DNA of 64,000 nt. Origin: Ipomoea triloba. Its lineage: Eukaryota > Streptophyta > Magnoliopsida > Solanales > Convolvulaceae. A program made the translations under genes and the position numbers. Location: positions 4,289,437-4,353,436 of the forward strand of contig NC_044924.1 in assembly GCF_003576645.1 (NCBI RefSeq), read 5' to 3'. Of this stretch, positions 25,356 through 37,360 are shown piece by piece. Position 1 is the first letter of the stretch, and each line of letters opens with the position of its first letter. The notes under the pieces are model-generated. The model was not told the DNA's origin and ran no database searches. It worked only from the letters and a program-made list of their open reading frames with translations.

Positions 25356-25360
25356 TGATA

Positions 25361-26569
25361 TCCATACAGATTCACCTTTAAAAGGATAAAATTTTCAAAT
25401 TGTAACAGTATTGTGAAAACTTACCTAGGTAGTCTCTTAGGGGCACATTATTCGGCTGGCTAACTAGACGGTCGACTCAGCTAACAATTTGTTATTCAAG
25501 AATTAATTTGTTGGTTTTGAAATAAATTTTATTATTAGTATAATTTATTCAAGAAAAATGTATTATAATGATTGTGGTGACAGGCGGGGAAGTACGCTCT
25601 TCATTGAATGACAAAACTCCTTAACAAGCAAAGCATTAAAAGCGGAGGAGAGGTGGAGGCGCCGCTGCCGCCGGGCAGAGGCCGCCGTACGGCGATGATT
25701 AGAATTGGTGGGGTGGGTGGGGGGCTATAGGGCTGGCGTCATGGGGGTTTCTCTGTCTGCTGCATCGTGTGGGTTGTGTAGTCACATGACTAAAAGGCCG
25801 CGCCGCGACACGTCTTATCAGGCGGCGGCTATTTCCTCCCCTACTATGCCCCATGCTCTCTGACCCTTCTGTCCTTCACTGGGCCCCATCCCCCATTTTT
25901 GCATTTTTTATTCGCTTTTGCGTCTTTCTCCGCTTGCTTCAATATGTTTCGTGGGACCCGCCTCTGCCGCGGTCCCACCGGACCATTTTTCATCATATAT
26001 TTAACGCCGCTGCCCGCTAGCTTCTTTTATTATTATTTTCTTTTTCCTTTTCTTCCCGATTGATTCTGATGCATTTTACGATACAAAAGCGATCCAACCT
26101 CTTTTTTTTTAATCTTTAATTTAAAGGTGTTTTTCTTTGTGATAAAAGATGTTTAAAATTTGCAGTATTTAAGAATAAATAATGTAATGGAAAAATGATG
26201 GTTACAAGAAAGCGCACTGATCTAAGAATCTTGGGAATATATAAAGAAAAGAAAATAAGGATAGTATTAATGGATGTTGGATAAAAATGCAACGGTGGAT
26301 CCTTAGGGGGTAAGATGACCAAGTCATGAGCGACACGGAATAACTCGCTGTTGTTTATTTAAGGTGAGGTCGTGCCGTCCAGCCGACGATTACGGGTGAC
26401 ACGGTGGGTCCCTTCAAAGGTTGTTTTTTTTTTATTTTCTCTAATTTTTATTTTAGTTTTGTGTTTTCTTTTTAATTTCTCTGCTCTTTTTAGGTTTGCC
26501 AAGCTAACGTTTCTGCGTTCTAAACAAACCAAACATATATACTCTCTCTCTCTCTGTGTACTCTCTCCC
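25361..26569 (+). promoter_or_regulatory. Upstream region of the ERF12-like gene
   Basis: From 25,640 to 26,010 the sequence is GC-rich and contains several GCCGCC words. One is an exact GCC box on the minus strand (AGCCGCC, plus-strand 25,824-25,830), about 740 bp upstream of the ATG. A G-rich tract near 25,709-25,731 could form a G-quadruplex. A CT-repeat leader (about 26,540-26,569) directly precedes the ATG. GCC boxes are the known binding sites of ERF proteins; use by this gene is inference. Confidence 0.45.
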
Positions 26570-27061
26570 ATGGCGTCCACCCGTGAGGGCCACTACAGAG
26601 GAGTGAGAAAGCGGCCATGGGGCCGTTACGCCGCAGAGATACGCGACCCGTGGAAGAAAACCCGTGTTTGGTTGGGCACATTCGACACACCGGAAGAAGC
26701 GGCGATGGCATACGACGGAGCCGCCAGGTCTCTCCGGGGCGCAAAAGCTAAAACCAATTTCCCTCCGCCGCCGTCTGTGGCGGCGCGTCCTGGACTCACG
26801 CTCGATCTAAACCTCCCGACGGACAACCCTAACAACCACCACCACCGCCGCTGCTGGCCGTCGCCTTCCGGCCGCATCATGATCGGGGAGTTTCTTCAGA
26901 CCGGAGTCCTCAAGGACGTCGTCCCTCCTAACGTCGTCAATGCCGCACCTCCCTCCGCCTCTCCGCCGTCCGACGCCGGCGGCGGCGCTGCCAACTTCTT
27001 CTCTATCGTCAGACGCGGGCTGCCTATCGACTTGAACGAGCCGCCGCCGTTGTGGATGTGA
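26570..27061 (+). CDS. ERF12: AP2/ERF transcriptional repressor, ERF12-like, intronless
   Basis: 163 aa from the ATG in CTCTCCCATGGCG. The AP2/ERF domain is residues 8-65 with the ERF-type [10 protein letters not shown] and [12 protein letters not shown] segments. The N-terminus [18 protein letters not shown] and the Trp in IRDPWKK are typical of Arabidopsis ERF12. Two EAR-type repression motifs are visible: LTLDLNLP at 76-83 and [10 protein letters not shown] at 151-160. Such motifs recruit TOPLESS-type co-repressors in group VIII ERFs. The ORF can be read further upstream in frame, but those residues are unlike the family. Codons are GC-rich at third positions compared with neighbours. Nearby is a second group VIII ERF at 37.4 kb, as in Arabidopsis. 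Confidence 0.92.
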   Translation: MASTREGHYRGVRKRPWGRYAAEIRDPWKKTRVWLGTFDTPEEAAMAYDGAARSLRGAKAKTNFPPPPSVAARPGLTLDLNLPTDNPNNHHHRRCWPSPSGRIMIGEFLQTGVLKDVVPPNVVNAAPPSASPPSDAGGGAANFFSIVRRGLPIDLNEPPPLWM

Positions 27062-30000
27062 AAATTTTCTTACGTAAAATCAACCCTTTTGAGAGCCTCT
27101 CTACTCTTAACACTTCGTATGATTCTCTAACTCCATTTTCATGTTCAGGGAGACCGGAGTTTTCTGGAGATATTATGTCCTTTCCTTATGCGGATGAATT
27201 TCTTGTATATATTTTCCTTATAATGATGAATATTAATCTGCCCAGATCTTATCAGACAATTTAATATTCCCTCTTTTTTCTTGCTTCAGATCAATGCATC
27301 CATTATCTTCCTTCATGCATATATTATACTACAATAATTTACATTAAATCTTCTATGAGGCTAATCTAAATTAGTTTACTTCATTGTGATTCATTGCAAG
27401 TATATGCACAATAACAGCACAAGAAAGCATATAAATCTCGCTAAATATTTTGTGTATAATTGAATTGTATTTTGATGTTGGGTATCTTAGGGGCAGTGAA
27501 TTTTTCCACGCAAATCCATGTTTTAAAGCACAGTGATCTGTCGTTGTACTGTTGATATAATTAAGATATCAGCACCCGCAGACCGCAGTACTATCTTAAT
27601 TAGATTATTCAAGATTGTTACGAAATTATCATTAAAATATCAGCACAACAGATCATCATAATTCATATACTAAATTTATTCTGTTAACTGCGGATTCTGT
27701 ATGTTTGTATGACTGTTTTTATGCTTATTTTTGAAGTTACCAGCTTGATTGTACGTTACAGTAGACTGTGCTTTGCATGTTTTAGACTTATAGTTAGGTA
27801 GACGTTTTTAGAATCATATTCTTGATTTCTCATATTATATATAAGATGGTAAACTCTCTTTCTTTAATCTACATAAAAACTCACAACTACTAAGTTGTTC
27901 ATAGATCGATGTTATAGATATTGAAATTTAAACTTTACAACTACCAAACAATTTATAAGAAGTTTACTATGGGTTGCTCCACCGATGTCCTTATATGAGG
28001 AACACCTGTAATATCATTCATAAAAATAAAGTGGACAGTTGTAGGACTTAAAACCAAGTAACTTGGTATGCAAAGATACGGAGTATTAAATTATACTTTT
28101 CCCCTCTTAATTAATGTTCATTTGAGTCAATGGATTTTTTCTCTCTCAAAAAATTATTGTAGTATTAAAATGAGAGTGATATGATTGAAATACAAAGTAA
28201 CCTAAAATTCAATCTCATCATGACCATAAGCAAATCTATGGTAGTATATGTCTTAAAAGTTTTAGGTGAGCTTCATACGCTCAGTTTTATTTTTGACAAA
28301 TTAAGGGCAGAGATACATAATTGAGTTTTGAGAGGGATACATAATTGAGTCTTGATGGCTTCTCAATTTTAATTTATGCATAAAAATTACGTTATTTTAA
28401 CCATCCAATTAATTTCATTACAGCTCTTCATTTCCAAGCATCCACAAGATTCTATTGAAGAAACCATTGGATCTCAAGTGATTGTTATCATATTTTGTCA
28501 GTTTATACACACAATTTTCTCTAAAGTTGATAAAACAAATATTGAATTTGACCTGCAATCACTATGCAATGGTATACGCATGATAAAATTTATTCTAATA
28601 TAATCGTTTACAAATTATACATGAAATGTAATATTAGAGTCTAACGTTAGGGTTTGAAGTAAATAAGGAACGTTGGTAGATTCATAGTACGTAATACACA
28701 GAAACTACAATTGTGGGCGGTATTTATAACGGCGGGAGTAAGTGGCACGCGCTGTGGAAGGAGGAGGAAGCTAGACATACATACTGGACAGTAAAAAGAG
28801 ATTCTTTTGACTGTAGTATAGTGTGATGGCAAAAGGAGAAAAGGGGATGACGAGCGTGTGAGCATGATGCAAGTGTTGCCTTTTTCCCCTATTTTCTGCA
28901 TTGGTTTTCTACAACCTTCTCATTGGCTGCCTCTCACTGACCTCTTTCTTTTTTTTTCTTTTTTTTTTAACATTAAATTTCTAATATCTATTTATCTTGC
29001 TAATACATGCATTAATCCAAACCTTATCATCACAGGGCAGACAGCCCTTCAAACAATTCATAAAGTAGTAACAGCAGTAGCCAATAAAATTGCAGCCTTC
29101 ATTATAATCATAACAGTCAAACATTTCCTGTGTTACATCTTTATAATAAACAATTGTTAGTTGGTATATATAAAATTCATGGGCAATTACGTTTAACAAT
29201 TAAAAAAAGGTCAATTTTTACCATTGAAGAAATGACAATAACATTTGTTTAACTTTTATTATTTATAAAAATGTTATTGTTTCTTTATACTTATTTTATT
29301 GGTAGCTGTTATAAAATCGTTTAACAGCTAGTCAATAGGCTTAAAAATAACAAGTTAATGAATAAGTGAAGCCCTTGTATTTATTTTTAAAATTATATGT
29401 ACGTTTATTTTCTTTTTCGGCATAGAGTATTCGTACAAAATTCAGAGGGACTATTTAAAATATGACAACCAAATTATAAGTTATTATGATGAGTTATGAA
29501 CCATTCTATGCATATGTGTCGTGCACCTTATAAGAATCAATCCTCTTTATCTTATAACACTACGTGTTCAAGTACATAAATAACAAATATGTAATAAATT
29601 AAAAATAAAAAAGTTAGAGAAGATGGATTGTCATTGTAGGGTGGGGGCGAGGGAATTAGTCCCGAAAAATAGGTGTAAATGGATAAGATGGGGTAGTGGG
29701 TGTTGGGGTTAGGGTTAGGGTTAGAGATATTCATTATAGCGTGGGACATGTGCGCCCCTCATTTTCCACTCTTCTGTCTCCTCCCATTCTCCTAACCATT
29801 TTTTTTACTTTTAATTTTAAAACAATTATTACTGTAATACATCACTGATCACAGTATTCCCCCATTAATTACGTTAAAATAAATATGGTGTTGCATCCCA
29901 CGTTGTTTTGTGGCTGTTGCATTCCCAATTTCCCAAGTTTAAATCACTTTCCTTTGACTAATTAATGAATCCTGTTGCCTGCTGGCCAACTTGCAACATA

Positions 30001-30770
30001 TTAAATTCGCAAATAGAAAGAAGGGGAGACCGACAATATATCAATTTTCCCCTATTTTAGTTTTTATTAAAATTATGCCAACCAACAATAAATAATAGAT
30101 TTACGTAATCAATAAACATAAAAAATTACATACATACGTGATGCAATATAACAAATAAAGAAATCTATAATTTATGATAATTACTAAACGTTGTTATCAA
30201 ATCTATAAAAAAAAAAAAAAAACTTTAGCTAAAAAGTTCGTCCCTCCAAAAATGGGTCTTCGACCAAATGTTACGCAATCTAGGTGAAACAGTAAATATG
30301 GAAATGGTCAGTCAGAGATTAATATTTATAAATTGCATAATAATAATAAGAATAATGTGGAAGGGATACAAATGACAATACATGTAGAGAGGATGGGGGT
30401 TAGGTTAAAAGAAAATAAAAAAGGAGTCAAAAGATTTGCGGTGTTGAGATGAATATAGTAATGTTTTATTTACGTTAACTCTTCCGTGAAAACAGCCGAC
30501 AAGACACCGGTTGTAGATAAGGATTCTTTATAAGTGGCACCGATAATGACAGTTTAAGAATCAAAGAATATAAATAATGGGCGGGTAATGTGGATGGCAT
30601 GGGCGGCCCGCGGCCCTCATACAGTAGCCTAGATTATACGTACTTTAGTTAATGGAATGCGATTATGGATCCAGTCATCGTAATCATTGTGCGTTGAATC
30701 GGTCAGAAAACATCCTTAATTTCCAGAAACAGCCAAAGAAGAAAGCAGCTGGGTAGCAGAAATTATATAA
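27062..30770. other. ERF12-like 3' UTR and gene-poor spacer
   Basis: The ERF12-like 3' UTR presumably occupies the first few hundred bases. Beyond that I see no gene. A TACGGAGTATT motif near 28,077 resembles the inner part of Stowaway ends. A CCCTAACCCTAACCC-type stretch (plus-strand GGGTTAGGG) lies near 29,703-29,724. Other open frames are low-complexity. Confidence 0.5.
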
Positions 30771-30776
30771 AACAAA

Positions 30777-31255
30777 CAGCCCACAGAAAACCCATATTTT
30801 TAATACATTAAGTTTTCAACTAACGTTAAATTATTAAGCCATCACAATAGTTAATAAATAAAGTAAATTGTGAGTAGCCTTGTTAGTTCCTAAGTTCTCA
30901 CATCTTGTACACTCTTCACACAAAGGGTCTTGTTGCCTGTGATTAGTTAACGACGCTCAATGACACCCAAATTTCCAGTGTAATTTCAATAGAACAAACT
31001 GAACTAGTCCCACCAGACAGAAAACTCAATTTTCTTAATACACTAGGTTTCCAACTAAAGTCAGACTACTAAATCCTGGTGTGGACTGGTTAGTTCTTAA
31101 GTTCCTACCTGACCCTTTGCTTGTACATTCTGCACGCAAAATGGTCTTCCGATCCCTACTTCTAATCATTCAAAATTTCTCGATGATTCCTATATTCTCA
31201 AAATAATTCATATCGAACCAACTGAACTAGTCTGGCTGAATACAAAACCGAGTTT
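30777..31255 (+). repeat. Diverged tandem duplication, unit about 235 bp
   Basis: Two successive segments share the same order of landmarks. These are a CCACAGAAAA/AGACAGAAAA start, TAATACATTAAGTTTTCAACTA vs TAATACACTAGGTTTCCAACTA (offset 235), GTTAGTTCCTAAGTTC vs GTTAGTTCTTAAGTTC, CTTGTACACTCTTCAC vs CTTGTACATTCTGCAC, and AACTGAACTAGTC. A third partial unit starts near 31,215. No coding potential is seen. Confidence 0.65.
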
Positions 31256-33530
31256 ACTTTTTAAAGGGCATATATGCGGTTAGAATGGAGGGAAGAAAAG
31301 ATGGTGAAAAATGTGAGTGAGGCAGGGACCAGGGGGTGAAGAAGACAAAGAAGTGGAGGGGTATGAGAGGTTGAAAATGTCAGGACAGGAGGTGAGGCTG
31401 ACAAATTTATGAGAAAAATGGTGAAGTGATGGGAGATGAAGATGGAAGAGTAGCGAGACACGCAAGTCCCCACAACAGTAAAAATATCTGTTTTTTCTTC
31501 CTTTCTTTCTTGTATACCTAATAAAGCGTTTGCAGTAGCGGCAAACAGCTGCACAGCAGCCAGGCAGACACAAAAAGAAAAGTCAGTCTCAACAGATTCC
31601 CCCCTCACCCCTCACTCCATCATTTCTTTTTCTTCCCCCCTTTTCCCACCCCCACTACCAACCGGCCGTCATTTCCATACCCAACTTTCTTTCTTTAATT
31701 ATTTACTTAATTAACAAATTATTAGTACACCCATTAGCCCGACAGGATAGTGTGAATAGATAAATTACTGTGACTTGTAGTGGTTTATTATATGAGAAGA
31801 TCAATGTCTGATACTTACAAATAGCCCATGGCATTTATTATAACAATTGTCAGAAAACTTAATCATATGTCATTACTTCTGATCTATTATTCAATAATTA
31901 ACTGAGTTGTATGTGGAAGTTGGAGGTTAATTAAAATCTTGTTCCAATGTGTTACAATGTAAAGTTTAAGGTTAATTAAGCATTTAACAAAAAAGAGTTA
32001 AAACTCTTGTAGAATCTGATGATGATATCTATGAAGAAAAAGTAAATTTTCTTCAAATAGGGTTTTATTTCATGCTGACTTACAAAGTGAATTTGTCTGC
32101 CTAGGATGGTTCAGTGGGTGCTATTAGGGTCTGAGCCACTGAGCAAAAGAGACTGTAACCCTCTTCTCATGCGTTTGGTTCTCATTGAAATTTTATGATA
32201 AATAATGAAAAAGAAAAAATTAAAAATTGTGTTGTCACATCTTTATAATATTTTATTATTGTTAATTTTTGTGTGGGTTACAGTGCATACTATTAGCGTG
32301 GAAAACACAGCTCTAGCTTCTAAATCTTAATTATGAGCTTTCATTTATATCATTTATATCGTACACAGACTTTATCAACTTTGTCACGGGCTCATATCGT
32401 TCAATTATTATTTATTATAGGTATTATTGATAAAAAGAAAGAAAAAATTATAAAGTTTTTGAGATGTATTTAATGATGGGAGTTGTAACGTGGAGACCAC
32501 CATCTGTCTGACGAAGGAGACGAGCCGTTACGGCGGTCGTACGTTAGCAGTGTGTTTTTTCGTTTTTGTGGTGTGTTTGTTTTCCCGTGTCGTGTCTTGT
32601 GGACTCCGTCACGCCTCCATTCCTGTGGCTTTTGCGTTGACGTAGCGCAGCAATTTCACCAGTGATATCTTTGACTAGGTTTTCCCTTCACATTTTTTTT
32701 TTTTTGAGAAACGGTTTTCCCTTCACATTCCTCATCTAAACTTGTACATTCAATTTTTTTATTTTATTTTTATTTTTTTAAGATGTTGTACAACAAAACA
32801 TCATTCTATTAAAAGAAAAAAATTAATAATTGGGAAAATAATTGTGGGTTGGTTCTGCAATTTAATGTTAGAAAATTTAATTTGACATACATTCTACGAA
32901 TGTTGTCTATTAACCTTTTTAATTTGAGCTAATAAATTGTGGACAACCCAAACTAATTTATTTTTTTGTGATTCTTTGTCAGCTAGATGTTCATAAGACT
33001 AACTTCACCTATAAATCACATTTATGTAACATTGTAACAATGATAAATTTTCTCGTAAATCTAAGAATGACATAACATATCATATTATTGCACACTGTAA
33101 ATTATTACTACAGGTAGGTTGCAGGGCTGAGAAATTGGGCCAGTGTAAAACTGTGTTCCCATGTGAAGTAGGCAGGGTAAAGAAAACAAGCGTTGAGGCC
33201 TAAAAAGTTCCATACCTTAAAAACAAAAATGGGTCCAGTGTTTTCAAGTGTAATCTTATGTGGGACAGTAGAACAAGAATTAGTGGGATATGCTTGTCCC
33301 TCTTTCAACTTATGAATGCAGACATGTAAGACCCCTCTCTACACCAGGTTTTTGGGGCTATATATCATGTTATACGCCTAATACCTAGCCTCTTACCTAT
33401 TCACAGTACGATGTATCATTTTTGTACAATTTTCAATCCTCAATTTTATCTACTAAGCGTTTTATACTCTTGTTTGATTTATATGAATGTTACACGGCTA
33501 ACTTATAGGTTATGAAGCTTATACCTTAAT
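31256..33530. other. Gene-poor spacer
   Basis: No gene is supported. A possible reversed SINE family A remnant lies around 32,935-33,000 (GGACAACCCAAACTAATTT then TTCTTTGTCAGCTAG on the plus strand). An exon-like fragment on the minus strand at 33,220-33,310 is described separately. The rest is AT-rich with homopolymer runs. Confidence 0.45.
33108..33308 (-). other. Exon-like open frame, unrecognised
   Basis: On the minus strand a frame reads KEGQAYPTNSCSTVPHKI then TLENTGPIFVFK, followed by a donor-like AAG|GTATGG near 33,217. The composition looks more protein-like than the surrounding frames. I do not recognise it and cannot find a partner exon, so it may be a gene fragment or chance. Confidence 0.2.
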
Positions 33531-33535
33531 TAAAA

Positions 33536-33580
33536 AGCTGGTCTCAATTAAAAAGCTGGTCTCAATTAAGGGGAGATTTT
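33536..33580 (+). repeat. Short tandem repeat, 21-22 bp unit
   Basis: AATTAAAAAGCTGGTCTC occurs twice in direct tandem, followed by a partial third AATTAAGG. Confidence 0.75.
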
Positions 33581-33994
33581 GTGATAGATAATAAAGAGCA
33601 GAATCCGAGAAGTGCATTGGCTAGCTACCACATTTTTATAATTAAAAACAGCTAATTATTGGTGTGGATCAATCTTTCTAACAGTTGTGGCTGTAGTAGC
33701 CATCATTTTGACCGTAACAGTTGTAATAGTAGTTATCACTACCAAGGGTTGTTTTATTTTTATTTTTTGATTTTTTTTAAAAAGCACCCCACACAAAATT
33801 ATGGCAGTCAAAGTCTTCCTTGACAGATAAATATCATATTGATCTTCTATAAAACTAGGTTGAACATTAAACAAAGAGGAATATAATCAATATAATCACA
33901 TAAGTACCACAATCATATTTAAGAAATGTTATAACACAGCAAGAATTAAATACACTAATATGACGAAAGATTAGTCTATCACCGTAAATGTCAA

Positions 33995-34130
33995 GAAATA
34001 TACTTGTAAGCTCCTCAAGAGGTTGGGAAATGAACTTGTGAACCCTCTTGTGGTCGACAATTGCATTTCCCAACCTTCGGGGGCTAACAAGTGCACTTCA
34101 CAACCTCTCAAGGCTTACAAGTGCATTTTT
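33995..34130. repeat. Imperfect inverted repeat
   Basis: The left arm (about 33,999-34,042: ACTTGTAAGCTCCTCAAGAG then GTTGGGAAATGAACTTGTGA) is the approximate reverse complement of the right arm (about 34,085-34,128: GCTAACAAGTGCACTTCACA then ACCTCTCAAGGCTTACAAGT). The loop is about 40 bp and itself contains GCATTTCCCAACC, which can pair with GGTTGGGAAATG. Without flanking target duplications its origin is unclear. Confidence 0.55.
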
Positions 34131-37100
34131 AGCCCGTGTAGGGCAAGTAGGGTTGCCCTTTGAGCCTATAAGTTATATATGATATTTTTACAATTTAGGT
34201 CTATATAAATTTTAATACACTAGATCGAATAATTTGAGATTCCAAGATCGAACAACTTTAAAATTTTAACAATTCATTAAGTGTCTAGAAAGTACCAATT
34301 GAAAATTCCCCCTCCTTCCAAATGTTCATCGAATTTTATAGCATTGGATAAGAACACTGAACACATGTCAAAATTTTTGCAAACAACGGCTCGTGACAGT
34401 TTTGCCTATAGTATAGTTAGGCCGGCGTTGCTATGTGTCTTTACCAAGTTTATTCAAGCTTATGGGACAACTTAAATTGACACTTCATGGTCATTTTTTT
34501 GTCTAGACGGAGCAGACTCTTCGAACTAACAAGTTGAGAAATGTACTCTAGAGTTCGAACATAGGTGAAATATATGTTTAATATATCGCTGTAAATAAAT
34601 ATATAAATAAGTGAATCCTGAAATAATGCAATATATAGATTTTAATTCGATACTTTTTTTTGTAATATTAAATAATTGTTGCAGCATGAGGGCGGAGGGT
34701 TGGACCTTGAAATAGTCCGGGATGTAAAGTTTGAAATTTTAAATAGTGAGTCACGATTTAGACACAGAGAAGATAATGTGTGTCGCCCAGAATATTACAA
34801 ATTCATAATTAATTAACGGCAGGTTGTACAACGTTATTTTCTTTGCTTATTTACGCCAGAGAAGCAGCCGTCCGCGCCCACCTTCCTTGTTTCTTGCTTT
34901 CACATGTCTTTTTCCATTTTGAATCTACGCATTTTCTGTTCCTTTTCAAATTAAAATTAAACACAGAAAATATAAATAAATTTCGCAATTATTACAGTTT
35001 TTTTTTTTTCAATGCTGGCGACAAACGTGGCGCCGAAGGGTTTACACGTCTTTTTCGTGCTGTCCAAATTGTGGGGCCCGCGTCCACTAACGCCCCCGTC
35101 ACCGCTACGCCAAACGGCTTTGCACTTACGCAGCCCTACTCGCCGGCGGATGCTGTCCGTCTCTATCCGACACGTCACCTCCCACCGCGGCAAACCCAAG
35201 CTTCCAAACGAAGGAAATAAATTAAATTAAAAAATAAAAAAAATGGTGTGGTGGGATCCACACCTTGTGGAAAATAATGGACTTGTGTTCGCGAATAATA
35301 AGAAAAAGAAAGTAGAAATCAGCTTGCTTTCCCATACTACCCTTGAAGATTTCCTAATTACACTCAAGTCCCTAGAAGAACAGGGCACCGATTACAACAA
35401 ATAATAATAATAATTTGTGCAATTTTTTTTTTTTTTGTGTCTTGTATTGCCACCCTTGATAAATAGCTGTATTGCCACAAAAAATAATAATAATAATAAT
35501 AATTATAATAATAATAATAGAGGAGATTTGGTAAATAGTTCTTAACTGATAGTTAATTAAGTTTGGATAGTAGGTTTGACTAGTTGATAGTATTAACTGA
35601 TTTTAGACAGATGGCCATATACATTTTACTTTTTGATTAAATAATATTTAAAGAAAAACAAATATTATTTGGAGAAAGAATAGGGGGTAAATGTTTTAGT
35701 AGGTAACCCATAACGTGTCATATCGTACAAATTCCGTCAAATTTCATTAAAAAAAGGGGTAAATATGAGTGGTGGAATAAAGAAAGGAGTAAACGCCGGC
35801 AGGGCAACAGTGGGGTGTGGTGGGGGGGGGGGGGGAGGTCATAGTAGTTAGCTGTGTTGAATTTGTCAGCAAGTACGTAAGAAGCATCAATTCTCTTCCC
35901 TCTCCTTTACTCTTTTATATATTCTATCTTCTTTTTACTTCTCAAATTCAATTTGGGAATTTTATATTTTGGTGACAATTTATTAATATTGTGCCACAGC
36001 TATATTAGCCTCCATACGTGCCACATTTCATGTTAGTGGTCCAACCAATTCTCTCTCCCACCAAAAAAATATTTTGAGGACAAATCATTTTGGGTTTCAT
36101 TCCATTAAATTATTTTGGTGAAGATAGTGTTCAACAATAAAAAATAATAATTAATTTACAATCACCTATATCCAATTTCCCACGATTGTTTATTGTAAAA
36201 AGTTTTAAAAATTGAACTAAATAATTGAAGTATGTAATGAGAAACTGATTATAAAATAAATGTTTACTAGTGAAATTTAGATTTTTAGTTTTAGGATTTG
36301 TATCCATGTAATCCATTACCTACTCTCATTTATTTTTCTTAATTAAATCTCTCTCAACAATTAATTATTTAATTAATTTATAATTGAAGGGGCGGAGATT
36401 TCATGCAACTCAAATTTAGATTTGTAAGAAAAATTAACTGTCTAGATCAACATTGGTATTTTTTTTATTAATAGTTTTAAATAAAACTTTAGATTTGTAT
36501 TAATTACAACAGAACTATCAATCGGCACCTTAATATTATTTGACATTTATTTGTTATGTTTCAAGAAGAATAATGCGTTAAATTAAACGTAATATCAGGT
36601 ACACAAAAATTATACGTGTAGGACTTTATACTAGAATGAAGGACGTTGGCGCTGTTTGACAAAAGTAGCTAATACGGAATAATTGGTATACGGAGAAGCA
36701 GTTGGATGATAAAGATTTCCATCCATCCAAACGTAGCATAAAGCTTCTATTATTACAACTTTATCTTTTGTAGCCGTCCCGTCCATTAAAAAAAAAAAAA
36801 AATCAGCCTCCAAAATGGGACGCACAGCACCACGTGGCGGGAAGTCCGGCCGACACTCAAAGTAATCTTTTATGTGCTAAACACCTCGTACCCCACTGGT
36901 CCCTCATCGCCGGGTTGCCGCCAAATCCGGATCTTCCGGCGCCGACCAATCTTTAACAAGCTTTCACGTTAATCTGTTTCTTGTAATATAATTGTACAGA
37001 TCTGTGTTTTTGTAACAAAAAATTGGAAATAAGGAGTATGTAAAAACTGGAAAATTGTTCTGATTAAAGATGTAATTAAGATTGAGAATTGCAGGCTCAT

Positions 37101-37360
37101 CGGAAAGATGAGCGCTGGAAAACAACAGCCGGAAACCATAGGGATTTTTCTCTGTTGCAAAAAGGGAGATCAGATCAACTTTAAAGTATTCACATGATCG
37201 GCGTCATTCATGGATCGCCGGAATCACTCGCCGTTATCCTATATCCTACAACCTCTTTTTTGCTTTTTCCTTTTTTGGTTTAATGAAAAGGAAATTACAC
37301 CTAAAAGGCTAAAATTAACAAAAAATAAAAAAGATTTTCGAGAGATTGGAGTTTAGAATA
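34131..37360. other. Spacer before the second ERF gene
   Basis: No gene supported. A GC-rich island at 35,020-35,210 gives several overlapping open frames but none with family similarity. There is a G13 run near 35,823, TAA/AAT microsatellites at 35,400-35,412 and 35,484-35,520, and a more GC-rich block at 36,820-36,960 with two CCGAC (DRE-like) cores. The last part is probably the 3' UTR of the minus-strand ERF gene. Confidence 0.45.

Larger units (their letters stand above)
20592..25360 (+). mobile_element. Degenerate Ty1/copia LTR retrotransposon, TA...TA ends
   Basis: The element spans 20,597-25,355 between 5-bp direct repeats TGATA (20,592-20,596 and 25,356-25,360). Two 169-bp LTRs differ at 6 positions by my count. 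A primer site TGGTATCAAGAGCCA, close to the initiator-Met tRNA 3' end, directly follows the 5' LTR, and a purine-rich tract (GCGGGGCG) directly precedes the 3' LTR. Inside are gag, protease, integrase, reverse transcriptase and RNase H in copia order. The LTRs start TA and end TA instead of TG...CA. Gag wording (SSNFQVWRRQIQASL) and the very short LTRs fit the Ale/Retrofit lineage. Several stops and frameshifts mean it cannot encode its own proteins. Confidence 0.93.

Noticed and set aside
27052..27264. 70-aa frame just after the ERF12-like stop
   Set aside because: Overlaps the ERF stop region in another frame and lies in its 3' UTR; no similarity.
34843..35230. Overlapping frames in a GC-rich patch, possible small gene
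   Set aside because: No start context, no domain, and three frames are equally open; this reflects composition.
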